Source: JABMQF01 sp964563755 (GTDB lineage Archaea > Nanobdellota > Nanobdellia > Woesearchaeales > UBA11576). From it: a stretch of DNA of 64,000 bases. Both the position numbers and the translations under genes were made by a program. The notes beneath the pieces were generated by a model. It was given only the letters and a program-made list of their open reading frames with translations. It did not search any database and had not been told where the DNA came from. Below are positions 27,126 to 35,131 of the stretch, one piece after another (within the stretch, counting starts at the first letter, position 1; each line of letters starts with the position of its first letter). The stretch covers positions 58,643 to 122,642 of the forward strand of contig CAZLYC010000005.1 in NCBI GenBank assembly GCA_964563755.1, given 5' to 3'.

Positions 27126-27428
27126 GTGTCAGAAAATATTGGTTTTTCAGGCGTTGTAGTTTTTGCTAGCATACTTTTGTTGCCTATGCTGGCCTTGGCT
27201 ATGATGGACTATCAGGTCAGGAGAGCTAATGACATAACTGGTTCATTGATAGGTATTGGCGAATCTTCTGAGGGGATTCTCGCAGGCGCTGTTCTTCTTG
27301 GCATAATAGTGGCGATGCTTACAGCATTTGTTGTCTTCAAGATAAAGGATGCAAGACTCGTCGCTTCAATGCCTCATTCCAGGATGTCTGAGGAGATAAA
27401 GAAGATTGACGAGCATCTGAAGAGGTGA
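27126..27428 (+). CDS. Small two-span membrane protein
   Basis: 100 residues from the GTG at 27126, which follows an SD-like GGGGTG. Two hydrophobic helices (about 7-27 and 50-72) are joined by a polar loop, and a short basic cytoplasmic end follows. I do not recognise a family. It overlaps the signal for the next gene: its stop at 27426-27428 is inside GAGGTGA, the SD of the following gene. That arrangement implies an operon with the next small membrane protein and perhaps with the giant protein. Confidence 0.6.
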   Translation: MSENIGFSGVVVFASILLLPMLALAMMDYQVRRANDITGSLIGIGESSEGILAGAVLLGIIVAMLTAFVVFKIKDARLVASMPHSRMSEEIKKIDEHLKR

Positions 27429-27433
27429 ACATT

Positions 27434-27772
27434 ATGCATCACAAGGTAGGCCATTATGCTTTTGTAGGCGGAGTCTTGATATCTGTAATAGCAGGTCTTA
27501 TGCAGACCACCAGCAATTTCTTCGCGTTCAGCATACTTTTGCTCGGCGTAGTTGTTGGGTTTCTTAACATCAACGCAAAGGAGATAAACCATTTCCTGAT
27601 TGCCTCGATAGCGCTTCTTGTCGCAGGCACGACTGATTTTCAGGTACTGAATATAATATTCGATCCTCTCGGGACTGTTCTTGGCTCGATGTTCCATTTC
27701 ATGGGCATTTTCATAGCGCCTATGACATTGGTTGTCGCGTTAAAATCCGTCATTAAATTGGCTGGCGAATGA
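27434..27772 (+). CDS. Small three-span membrane protein
   Basis: 112 residues from the ATG at 27434, with SD GAGGTGA at 27422. Hydrophobic helices span about 9-27, 31-47, 55-70 and 80-105. The HHKVGHYAFVGG start and a conserved-looking NINAKEINHFL loop are visible. Similar small proteins are annotated only as hypothetical in Woesearchaeota as far as I know. It is paired with the preceding small membrane gene. Confidence 0.6.
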   Translation: MHHKVGHYAFVGGVLISVIAGLMQTTSNFFAFSILLLGVVVGFLNINAKEINHFLIASIALLVAGTTDFQVLNIIFDPLGTVLGSMFHFMGIFIAPMTLVVALKSVIKLAGE

Positions 27773-27787
27773 AGAAATAAAAATCAT

Positions 27788-28012
27788 TCATGGCATCGCT
27801 GCTTTCCAGCGGTAATTGTATCCGAATGGCGTTTTTTTCCTCTCAATGAACCCTCTATCGACTAGTTCGTTGAACACCTGATTGTGCAACCTGTCGTGGT
27901 ACTTGAGCTCTTTCTCGCTGACCCATCTTTCCTTGTAGTTGTGCATGAATGAGTGCAGTATCTCATGCGCGAGCATTGTCCTCTTGCTTGTGTCAGGGTC
28001 TTTTTCTTTCAT
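27788..28012 (-). CDS. Small winged-helix-like protein, 74 residues
   Basis: 74 residues, basic and soluble. The middle (HNQVFNELVDRGFIERKKTPFGYNYRWK) has the recognition helix and beta-wing pattern of a winged helix. The HEILHSFMHN segment resembles but does not match a metalloprotease HExxH (it reads HEILH), so a zinc-bound fold is possible. It lies 25 bp downstream of nucS on the same strand, so co-transcription is likely. Confidence 0.55.
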   Translation of the reverse strand: MKEKDPDTSKRTMLAHEILHSFMHNYKERWVSEKELKYHDRLHNQVFNELVDRGFIERKKTPFGYNYRWKAAMP

Positions 28013-28037
28013 TTTTTTCTTCTTTTATTTTTATTGC

Positions 28038-28769
28038 TCAGAAGTTTCCAAGTGTCCTTTGGTCTTTGTTGTATCTTTCCTTGTATTTTGGAGGTTCTAC
28101 AGCGACGAAGGAGAAGCCCCAGTCCTGCGCCATCTGGAGAGCATTGGGAGATATTTTTGGCGCTGCTATTATTCCTTTTATTTTTTCAGTGCCTTTGAGC
28201 TTCTTCATCTTTTCGACGTATCTCCTTAGTTGTGTTACTGCGCTGAGGTCTGCGTTGTACCTCTTGCATTCAACAATCACGAGATTCTTCTGCTTGTCGT
28301 AGCCGAATACATCTATGAAGCCGTATTTTGTGTGTTCCTCCATAGACAGGGGCTTGAAATCTTTGGATATTACTGCAGGGTTGTTGTATATCATCTCGGA
28401 CATGTCTTTTTCTGTGCCGATTATCTGTATCTTCTGTCCGTCTTTGAGCTGTTTTGAGCTTATGAAATGTAATTTCTGCATCTTTATGTCAAGATATTCC
28501 TTCTGCGGCAGGTTCTGTGACCTGATGTATAGAAAACCATCTTCTAAAGAGACGCTGTGCTTACTCTCTGGCTTCATGTAGTTGATTGGTGCGTTGCCTT
28601 CTGGCTGGTGGACCAGGAGAGTCTTATCTGCTTTTATTATTATCAGGCGTTCCCCGAGTGGCAGGAATGCTTCAGCCCTTCCGCTGTACTCTACCTCGCA
28701 TTCGCATCCTATGACTATCGTCTCGTTGCTCTGCAAGGCTTCCCTTATCTGCACTGCGTAAGAATCCAT
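28038..28769 (-). CDS. nucS: Mismatch endonuclease NucS/EndoMS
   Basis: 243 residues. EndoMS cuts both strands at G-T, G-G and T-T mismatches and is recruited by PCNA. The N-terminal half is the beta dimerisation domain (IVIGCECEVEYSGRAEAFL, HQPEGNAPINYMKP). The C-terminal RecB-like nuclease core shows GFIDVFGYDK, the catalytic VIVECKRY near residue 165, and QLRRYV near 182. The extreme C-terminus, QRTLGNF, is a PCNA-interacting box. This is a complete, normal-length enzyme. Its neighbour upstream is the pair of structured elements C and D. Confidence 0.95.
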   Translation of the reverse strand: MDSYAVQIREALQSNETIVIGCECEVEYSGRAEAFLPLGERLIIIKADKTLLVHQPEGNAPINYMKPESKHSVSLEDGFLYIRSQNLPQKEYLDIKMQKLHFISSKQLKDGQKIQIIGTEKDMSEMIYNNPAVISKDFKPLSMEEHTKYGFIDVFGYDKQKNLVIVECKRYNADLSAVTQLRRYVEKMKKLKGTEKIKGIIAAPKISPNALQMAQDWGFSFVAVEPPKYKERYNKDQRTLGNF

Positions 28770-28834
28770 TTTACCCCCTGATAAGTCTTATCTGCTTCTC
28801 GGATTTTTATATTTTCCTATAGAAATTGTAAATA

Positions 28835-28929
28835 GCAATGCCACCTAGCGAGCTTCAGACCAGTCATAGGAACATTACGCAGTTGGGCAAACAACAACAA
28901 AATTCACAGCTTTGCGAGCGTGGCATTGC
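28835..28929 (+). repeat. Structured intergenic element, family 1, copy C
   Basis: 95 bp. The stem is GCAATGCCA (28835-28843) with TGGCATTGC (28921-28929); the A-T pair replaces the G-C of copy A. A C-G pair (28844/28920) replaces A's T.G wobble. Bulge CTA, then GCGAGC (28848) opposite GCGAGC (28914). The centre GCAGTTGGGCAAACAACAA starts at 28879. It directly abuts element D. Confidence 0.75.
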
Positions 28930-29030
28930 GCACCGCCACGGCAGCTCGCTCTGATAGCTAATCTGCATATTTATCTGAGTACACCGTTAATTCGATGAGA
29001 ACTATTTCAGCTCGCTAGTGCGGTGGCGGT
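28930..29030 (-). repeat. Structured intergenic element, family 2, copy D (reversed)
   Basis: Read on the minus strand, an ACCGCCAC/GTGGCGGT stem encloses AGCGAGCT opposite AGCGAGCT (8-bp duplex with tandem G.A). A conserved inner segment, GTACTCAGATAAATATGCAG, is shared with element E at 36367. It lies immediately 3' of the Xre-CBS gene, only 3 bp from its stop, and abuts element C. Confidence 0.7.
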
Positions 29031-29033
29031 CGT

Positions 29034-29579
29034 TTATACTGCCTTGCTTATTATATCCGCTTTTGTTATTACGCCTGATAGCTCCCCTTTCTTTGCGACG
29101 ATGAGTATTGGATAATGCTTTATCAGGGAGGTCAGTACAGATAGCTTTGTGTCCTCACTGACTATTGGAGGAGGGTCTATCATTATGTCTTTAGCTTTAA
29201 GGACATGCACGTTGTCCTGTCCGAGCTTGTCAAGCAGTTCTTTTTCTGTTACAAGTCCTGTTATGTTCTTCCCGTCGATTATCGGCACCTGTGATATTGC
29301 TTTCTTTCTCATGAGATGCACTATCTCGACTATGCTATCATTCGGTTTTGCAGTCAGTATGTTTGTCTGCATTATCTCTGCTGCGCTTATCTCTTTTTTC
29401 TTGCTTATCCTGTCTATCGCTTCGAATATCTGCTGTGCCTTGGAGTACGTCGGATCTATCTTTCCTGCCTCTATCTTCGCAATCAGTGACTGTGATACTC
29501 CTGCTTCCTTTGAGAATTCTGTCTGCGTGAGTCCAAGCCGTTTTCTTATCTGCTTTATATTGGATAGTTCGTATGGCAT
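29034..29579 (-). CDS. Xre-family HTH regulator with a CBS pair
   Basis: 181 residues. The N-terminal Xre-type HTH (IRKRLGLTQTEFSKEAGVSQ near 11-30) is followed by a two-CBS Bateman module at about 70-180 (AAEIMQTNILTAKPNDSI and KAKDIMIDPPPIVSEDTKL). HTH-CBS proteins of this layout are widespread in archaea and are thought to sense adenosine nucleotides or SAM. Target genes are unknown. Its 3' end touches structured element D. Confidence 0.85.
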   Translation of the reverse strand: MPYELSNIKQIRKRLGLTQTEFSKEAGVSQSLIAKIEAGKIDPTYSKAQQIFEAIDRISKKKEISAAEIMQTNILTAKPNDSIVEIVHLMRKKAISQVPIIDGKNITGLVTEKELLDKLGQDNVHVLKAKDIMIDPPPIVSEDTKLSVLTSLIKHYPILIVAKKGELSGVITKADIISKAV

Positions 29580-29631
29580 ATTACTATAGAACTAGTTTAT
29601 GTTTATAAATATTCCTTATGTAATATGTATC

Positions 29632-30315
29632 TTACTCGACAACAGGTTCTTCGTCAAGTATTCTCTGGATGCCTTTTTTCTGCAATATGTCTTCAAGTTC
29701 CTTCTTGCTGAGGAACATATTGTACGTCTCTTTGTCTATCACTATAGAAGGTGTACCTTTTATATCATAGAGTTTCTTCAACGTCTCAACTGCAGCGTTT
29801 TGTATTGTATAATCGAAAGAGTAGATGTACACATCATCGTAATTCCTTCTTATCCATGTGAGTATGAATCCCTGTTCTTTGCAGCTCTTGCAGTCATCTT
29901 CATTGGTGTAGAAGAAAAGTATGGGCGCGCTTGTCTGGTTGCATTCCTTGTTTGTCTTCTTCATGAAAAGCCAGTGCCTAATCTCTAATATCGAATAGTA
30001 TTCTTTTAGTTCGATGACGTTTCTGTCGTCTTCACCCATGTTGTTCTCCATGTAGTCAAGTTTGCTCGCCATCTCATAAAGCTCGTCTGCAAGGGGTGTC
30101 GAATTGATATGTTCGCATGGATTGTCAGCAATAAGTTCGTATTGCAGTTCCATAGCGCTCGTATCTGTCTTTAGGTCCTGTCCTATCTGGTCTATCTGCT
30201 CAAGTTTCTGTGATGAGAAGTAGTTGCCTGTTATTATCCCTAGCAGGAACACTAGTGTTGTTATCGCGAATACTGTTATGTATTTCCCTATGTTTATCTC
30301 GCGTCTTTGGCTCAT
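29632..30315 (-). CDS. Membrane-anchored thioredoxin-like protein
   Basis: 227 residues. An N-terminal transmembrane helix (about 12-32) is followed by a helical stalk to about 110. A thioredoxin-like domain then begins APILFFYTNEDDCKSCKEQG, giving a redox-active CKSC near residue 140. The cis-proline loop GTPSIVI appears near 190. The domain should face outside, suggesting disulfide exchange for secreted proteins; an extra Cys pair in the stalk (NPCEH, KECNQ) may relay electrons. It sits 6 bp from the GT2 gene on the same strand, so the two are one operon. Confidence 0.75.
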   Translation of the reverse strand: MSQRREINIGKYITVFAITTLVFLLGIITGNYFSSQKLEQIDQIGQDLKTDTSAMELQYELIADNPCEHINSTPLADELYEMASKLDYMENNMGEDDRNVIELKEYYSILEIRHWLFMKKTNKECNQTSAPILFFYTNEDDCKSCKEQGFILTWIRRNYDDVYIYSFDYTIQNAAVETLKKLYDIKGTPSIVIDKETYNMFLSKKELEDILQKKGIQRILDEEPVVE

Positions 30316-30321
30316 TTTGCA

Positions 30322-31587
30322 TCAAGAATATTTTATCTCTACGTCTTCCCTTTCCCTTCCTCTCCAGCCGACGTCGCTTTCGCTTGTTTTTGCTTTCACT
30401 GCGCTCGCCCACCAGTATGCGTAGAGCGGAAGGTAGAATATCATGAAGAACAGGTAGCAGACAGCAAGTTTCTGTTTTTCGTGTGATAATGTCTTTGCAA
30501 GGTATACCATTATTATTCCTATTGCGAGCGATATTATACCTATGAACATGAGCGGGCTTTGGTCTAGGTAGAACGGATCCCAGTCGAATCTTATCAGTTT
30601 CATTATATCAAAGTTCACGTTGTACAGGTTGACGAGTCTTTGGTAGTTTATGTCGAATGTTATGTATGCTGAGTAGCAGACCATGACTGCAGCGATTATT
30701 ACAGAAAGGAAAGCAGTCGGGAGCACGAAAAGGCCAAGATTGCCGTATTTTGGAGAGAACAGCATGTACCTGTATTTCTGTGCATTTTCAAGGAATCCCT
30801 TGTACCATCTAACTCTCTGTTTCTTTGTCGACTTGAATGTAGGCATAGGTACTGCGTAAACATTGGCATCTACAGCATTTTCTATGTCATATCCGAGTGA
30901 TTGTATCCTCAATGCTATCTCAATGTCTTCTGTGCATGTGCTGGTGTCATATCCGCCGTATTTGTCGAACAGCTCTTTCCTGAATATCGTGAATGGTCCT
31001 GGCGTCACATGTATGCTTCCCATAAACGAGAATACCTTTCTGAGATATACTCCAAGAAGGAACTCTACGACCTGTATCTTCTGCCAGATTGTCTTGGGTT
31101 CAGTGCATTTAAGTGATGGAGTAACGGCCATTACGTTTTTTTTCTTAAAATATCCTACCATCTTCAGTAGAGCATCTGGCTCGACTATTGAGTCTGCGTC
31201 AAGGCATCCGACGAACTCTCCAGTGGCATGCTTGAGTCCGAGGTTCAGTGCAGTGCCTTTGCCGCCATTTGTCTTGGTCAGGACGTACACACCTTTTTTC
31301 TCGTAGCTTTGTGCTATCTCAAGAGTCCTGTCCTTGCTTCCATCATCTATGACCATTATCTGCAATCTGTCTTTAGGATAATTCAATGCAAGAAGCGAAT
31401 CGAGTGTCTTTGCGAGGCAGCTCTCTTCATTGCAAGCTGGCACCATAACAGTCACTTTAGGAAGATCCTTAGGTTGCTTAGGATTCTTTATTCTGTGTCT
31501 GTTCTCTATTAGTGTTAGTAAGAAGAATACTGCTGTGAATAGGCCGAAATAAGATACTGTATATAGTATTGTTTCCCAAAATTGCAT
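30322..31587 (-). CDS. Membrane glycosyltransferase family 2
   Basis: 421 residues. An N-terminal span (about 5-25) precedes the GT-A domain with VTVMVPACNE near 45, the DxD motif CLDADS near 132, the TEDIE motif near 218, and QRVRW near 258 (QxxRW type, typical of processive or polysaccharide-forming GT2 enzymes). Three or four C-terminal spans follow, at about 290-395. It could make a surface polysaccharide or extend a lipid-linked glycan. It is in one operon with the thioredoxin-like protein. Confidence 0.88.
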   Translation of the reverse strand: MQFWETILYTVSYFGLFTAVFFLLTLIENRHRIKNPKQPKDLPKVTVMVPACNEESCLAKTLDSLLALNYPKDRLQIMVIDDGSKDRTLEIAQSYEKKGVYVLTKTNGGKGTALNLGLKHATGEFVGCLDADSIVEPDALLKMVGYFKKKNVMAVTPSLKCTEPKTIWQKIQVVEFLLGVYLRKVFSFMGSIHVTPGPFTIFRKELFDKYGGYDTSTCTEDIEIALRIQSLGYDIENAVDANVYAVPMPTFKSTKKQRVRWYKGFLENAQKYRYMLFSPKYGNLGLFVLPTAFLSVIIAAVMVCYSAYITFDINYQRLVNLYNVNFDIMKLIRFDWDPFYLDQSPLMFIGIISLAIGIIMVYLAKTLSHEKQKLAVCYLFFMIFYLPLYAYWWASAVKAKTSESDVGWRGREREDVEIKYS

Positions 31588-31786
31588 GTTTACCCGCTTT
31601 TTAGGTTTTTAACGCTTAAATGAGCTTATCATTACTTCTATTTAATAATTTTTTCATGTTTAAACCCTCTTTTTTAGTGTTTTGAATGCATTAAACAACA
31701 CAACAATTATTCTTATAGGAATATTTCTTTCACGAGCTTTATTAAACTGATTATGGGGACTTAGCAGCTTATCGAGGTGGTTTTAT

Positions 31787-32980
31787 ATGGTTCATAGGAA
31801 AGGAAAGTATCTTTTTACATCAGAATCTGTTTCTGAAGGTCATCCTGACAAGGTCTGCGACCAGATATCTGATGCAGTTCTTGATGCATGCTTCAGCCAG
31901 GACCCTTATTCAAGGGTAGCTTGCGAGACCGCTGTCAAGGACAATAATGTATTCATACTTGGCGAGATAACTACAAGGGCAGATTTCGATTTTGATACTG
32001 TCGCAAGGAATGTGATAAGGAAAATCGGTTACACTGCTGATTGCGGTTTCGACCCTGATAATTGCAAGGTATCGGTGTTTGTCAGCAAGCAGTCACCTGA
32101 TATCTCGCAGGGAGTTTCTGAAGGTCAAGGGCTTTTCAAGGAGCAAGGAGCTGGAGACCAGGGGCTCATGTTCGGCTTTGCGACGAATGAGACGCCTGAA
32201 TTGATGCCTCTGCCGATTGTTCTTTCGCATAAGCTCCTGATTGAGCTTGCGAAGATTAGGCGTGCAGGTAACATCCCTTACCTCAGGCCAGATGCAAAGT
32301 CACAGGTGACTATAGAGTATGAGGATGGTAAGCCAAAGAGGATTGATACTATTGTCGTTTCCACTCAGCACAAGCCGAACATCCCTCACGAGCGCATAAA
32401 GCAGGACATAATTGAGAAGCTGATCAAGCCTGTCTGTAGTAGATGGCTCGACGCGAATACAAAGTACTATGTCAATCCGACAGGAAGCTTCGTAGTCGGC
32501 GGTCCGGTGGGTGACGCAGGAGTTACAGGAAGAAAGATCATAGTTGATACGTATGGCGGGCAGGGCGCTCACGGCGGTGGGGCGTTCTCAGGAAAGGACC
32601 CGACAAAAGTTGACCGTTCTGCAGCATATGCTGCAAGATACATCGCAAAAAACATAGTCGCTTCAGGTCTTGCTGACCGTTGCGAGGTGCAGCTCGCTTA
32701 TGCTATCGGTGTCGCACAGCCAGTATCTATTTTGACGCATTGTTTCGGCACGAATAAAGTACCTGAAGAACGTCTTGCAGAGCTTGTCGCAAAACATTTC
32801 CCTGTCAAGCCTGCTGACATAATAGATCAACTGAAGCTTAGGAGGCCGATATATGGAAAGACTGCTTCATACGGCCACTTCGGCAGGGACGATCCAGATT
32901 TCACGTGGGAGAAGACCGACAAGGTGGACTTGCTTCGAAAAGAAGCAGGGATAGAAACAGTGAAAGTTCTGGCACACTGA
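31787..32980 (+). CDS. metK: S-adenosylmethionine synthetase, bacterial type
   Basis: 397 residues. It makes SAM from ATP and methionine. The motifs are those of bacterial/eukaryotic MetK: SVSEGHPDKVCDQISDA near residue 12, GEITTRA, GAGDQGLMFGFATNE near 120, the GPVGDAGVTGRKI block near 238, and GGGAFSGKDPTKVDRSAAY near 260. Most archaea carry the very different archaeal MAT family instead, so this gene points to transfer from bacteria, probably ancient in this lineage. An SD (GAGGTGG) is present at 31773 and a TATA element near 31738. I see no SAM riboswitch in the 199-bp upstream gap. Confidence 0.95.
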   Translation: MVHRKGKYLFTSESVSEGHPDKVCDQISDAVLDACFSQDPYSRVACETAVKDNNVFILGEITTRADFDFDTVARNVIRKIGYTADCGFDPDNCKVSVFVSKQSPDISQGVSEGQGLFKEQGAGDQGLMFGFATNETPELMPLPIVLSHKLLIELAKIRRAGNIPYLRPDAKSQVTIEYEDGKPKRIDTIVVSTQHKPNIPHERIKQDIIEKLIKPVCSRWLDANTKYYVNPTGSFVVGGPVGDAGVTGRKIIVDTYGGQGAHGGGAFSGKDPTKVDRSAAYAARYIAKNIVASGLADRCEVQLAYAIGVAQPVSILTHCFGTNKVPEERLAELVAKHFPVKPADIIDQLKLRRPIYGKTASYGHFGRDDPDFTWEKTDKVDLLRKEAGIETVKVLAH

Positions 32981-33004
32981 TTTTTTTTAAATATTTTTTT
33001 ATTC

Positions 33005-33607
33005 TTATTCTCCTTTCTTCGGATGGAAAGGCTGTCCTGCATATTCTGGCATCCATGATTCTAGCTGGAAGTATTGTTTCACTGCACTAAGCAGCCTTGC
33101 GCAGTCCTTCTGCAGCTCGTCCTCTACGCTGTCTATTCTTTGCTTGTATATCCTGTTGAGGAAGAAGTTCTGTATTGACTCATTCTTGAGTATGAAATTC
33201 TTGTTCCATGTTCCTTTCGGGTCTAGTTCCATCTTTGCTGTGACAAATACTTCAACTTCTCCTTTGTTTGTCTTGACCTTTGTGTTGTTGACGACTATTG
33301 TCTCTTCACCAAGACCAAGAGCGTGGAAATCAACATCAAGATAGAACTTGAAGAATTCGTTTCCTGGCAAGAAGAATTTTTCTGTCCTCCACCATATCCA
33401 TATCTGTTTCGCTCCATTTCCTCCTACCCTTTCAAGATAGAGGCGTTCCATCCATTTGTCTCCTCTTGGGCCGGAGCCGTCTTCTGTGTAGCCTTCTTCA
33501 ATAAGCCATTCATGGACTCTCTTGTAGAGGAATTCCATGCTGAACACATCTTTGTAGTTCAGACTGAACTGCCTTACCGTCCATGGCTTTTTCAACTCAA
33601 ATGTCAT
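33005..33607 (-). CDS. Conserved hypothetical soluble protein, 200 residues
   Basis: I take the ATG at 33607 because a TATA box (33630-33637) sits 26 nt upstream; the first possible ATG at 33640 would be inside that TATA box. The protein is soluble, with beta strands in the middle (QIWIWWRTEKFF, FYLDVDFHALGLG, VEVFVTAKMEL) and a helical C-terminus. I do not know its function. Aromatic residues are unusually frequent. It is convergent with metK. Confidence 0.65.
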   Translation of the reverse strand: MTFELKKPWTVRQFSLNYKDVFSMEFLYKRVHEWLIEEGYTEDGSGPRGDKWMERLYLERVGGNGAKQIWIWWRTEKFFLPGNEFFKFYLDVDFHALGLGEETIVVNNTKVKTNKGEVEVFVTAKMELDPKGTWNKNFILKNESIQNFFLNRIYKQRIDSVEDELQKDCARLLSAVKQYFQLESWMPEYAGQPFHPKKGE

Positions 33608-33629
33608 GCGTTTATCTAAACAAGCTGCT

Positions 33630-33637
33630 TTTATAAA
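33630..33637 (-). promoter_or_regulatory. TATA box deciding the start of the 33607 gene
   Basis: On the minus strand this reads TTTATAAA, with its centre 26-27 nt before the ATG at 33607. It implies a leaderless transcript. Confidence 0.6.
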
Positions 33638-33728
33638 CATTTCGTCCCAGAACAGTGCCTAAATGCAAGGGAAAAAGTTTTTATTTGCCCTATTCAAAAT
33701 GCAGTTGTAAACATAGAGAGGGGATTTT

Positions 33729-35075
33729 ATGCTTTCATTCAGGGAAGAGAGATACGGAAAAATTACCACAATAACCGGGCCAGTCCTTTCAGGAAAGACA
33801 ACTCATCTTGAGCGTCTTCTTCATTCAGCTTACGGTTCTATATGGAAGAAAGGCAAGAGGACAGAGAACAGCATAGTCCTTGCGAAGCACCCTCTCGATG
33901 ATGTGAAGAGTAAGGGCAGCATAGCTGGTTATGATGCTTTGCAGACAGAGGACCCTGGTGAGATAGCCAAGCTCATCCAGCCGAATACTGAAGCTGTTGT
34001 GATATCAGGAATAAATTTCTTTGAGGACTCAGACAAGGAGAGGCCGAAGATAATAGAGCTCTTGAAGGCGCTTGTCGCGAGCAACAGGAGAGTTTATGCT
34101 GTGGGTCATAATCTTGACTGGAACGGCGAGCCTTTCAATTTCATGCCTAAGATAATGGCTCTTTCAGATGATTTTCTAATAACAAAAGCACCTTGCATGG
34201 TGCCCGGTTGCAGCCGTGATGCTACAAGAAGCCAGAAAGTCGGCAGCAAGGGAGAGAGGAGATGCATCCATCACCATTTTTTTGATGGAAGGCCTGACCA
34301 TAAGCATTTTTTGATAGACCAGACAGGAGGGCTTGACCTTTTTGTCGGCAGCATGTTCGCGAGCAAGACCACGACTTGGCTCTGGAAGATGAAAGAGCTT
34401 GAGGCAAAAGGCATCGACTATGAGGTCTTCAAGTGGAATCTCGATACAAGATATGACGACAAGATGAAGATATTCAAGAATTGGGACACAGGCACAATAG
34501 GTCTCAATAACCGCGCCAAGAAACTCGAGGCGATAACTGTAGAGAACATGTCCAAGCTTCTGGAATATATAGACGGGAGGACTCCGAACAGGAATCTTAA
34601 TGATGAGCTCAGGCAGAAGAGGATCAGTCACATATTCATTGATGAGGGGCAGTTCATAGACGGGATTTATGATGGCATAAAGAATCGCGTATATCAAGGG
34701 TACAGGTTCTACGTCACCGGTTTACTGAGGGATTTCAAGATGGAGCCTTTCAGGAAAGCGCTTCCGGGCGGTAATCCTAAGAATGATGTTGAGCCTTCTG
34801 TTGAAGAAATACCTAATCTTATGGCAATAGCTGACAATATTTCTGTCATGCAGGGTTACTGCAAGGTCTGTGGTAGGAATGCGACTGACAGCCAGAGGCT
34901 CGTAAAGAAGAATGGTGTGGTGAGGCCTGCGAATTACAGCGACCCTATAGTCATGGTAGATGGTGTTAATTCGTATGAGGCACGGTGCAAGGATTGTATG
35001 GAAATCCCTGGAATGCCTGATCTTAAGTACGATTTCTCAATGTATGAGCCTGTAAGGTCTAACCCAAAGAAGTGA
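33729..35075 (+). CDS. Tandem (duplicated) thymidine kinase-like protein
   Basis: 448 residues, about twice the usual 190-220 of type II thymidine kinase. The C-terminal half (about 200-448) is complete: P-loop GSMFASKT near 206, IFIDEGQFIDG near 302 (the DEAQF site), the YVTGLLRDF segment near 332, and a zinc lasso with CKVC near 376 and CKDC near 420. The N-terminal half has its own P-loop (GPVLSGKT, 17-24), a VVISGINFFED in place of DEAQFF, a YAVGHNLDWNG segment like the YxxGLxxDF motif, and one incomplete Cys set (CMVPGC, RRC). The first half is therefore probably degenerate or regulatory. The product would phosphorylate thymidine for dTMP salvage. An SD (GAGGGG) precedes the ATG. Confidence 0.85.
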   Translation: MLSFREERYGKITTITGPVLSGKTTHLERLLHSAYGSIWKKGKRTENSIVLAKHPLDDVKSKGSIAGYDALQTEDPGEIAKLIQPNTEAVVISGINFFEDSDKERPKIIELLKALVASNRRVYAVGHNLDWNGEPFNFMPKIMALSDDFLITKAPCMVPGCSRDATRSQKVGSKGERRCIHHHFFDGRPDHKHFLIDQTGGLDLFVGSMFASKTTTWLWKMKELEAKGIDYEVFKWNLDTRYDDKMKIFKNWDTGTIGLNNRAKKLEAITVENMSKLLEYIDGRTPNRNLNDELRQKRISHIFIDEGQFIDGIYDGIKNRVYQGYRFYVTGLLRDFKMEPFRKALPGGNPKNDVEPSVEEIPNLMAIADNISVMQGYCKVCGRNATDSQRLVKKNGVVRPANYSDPIVMVDGVNSYEARCKDCMEIPGMPDLKYDFSMYEPVRSNPKK

Positions 35076-35131
35076 CTGGTGTGAGTCATCAACAATAATT
35101 TTTTAAACCCCCTTCTTTTCCTTCTGTGTTT

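Noticed and set aside
31588..31786. Possible SAM riboswitch upstream of metK
   Set aside because: I see a TATA box and an SD but no conserved SAM riboswitch helices or pseudoknot.
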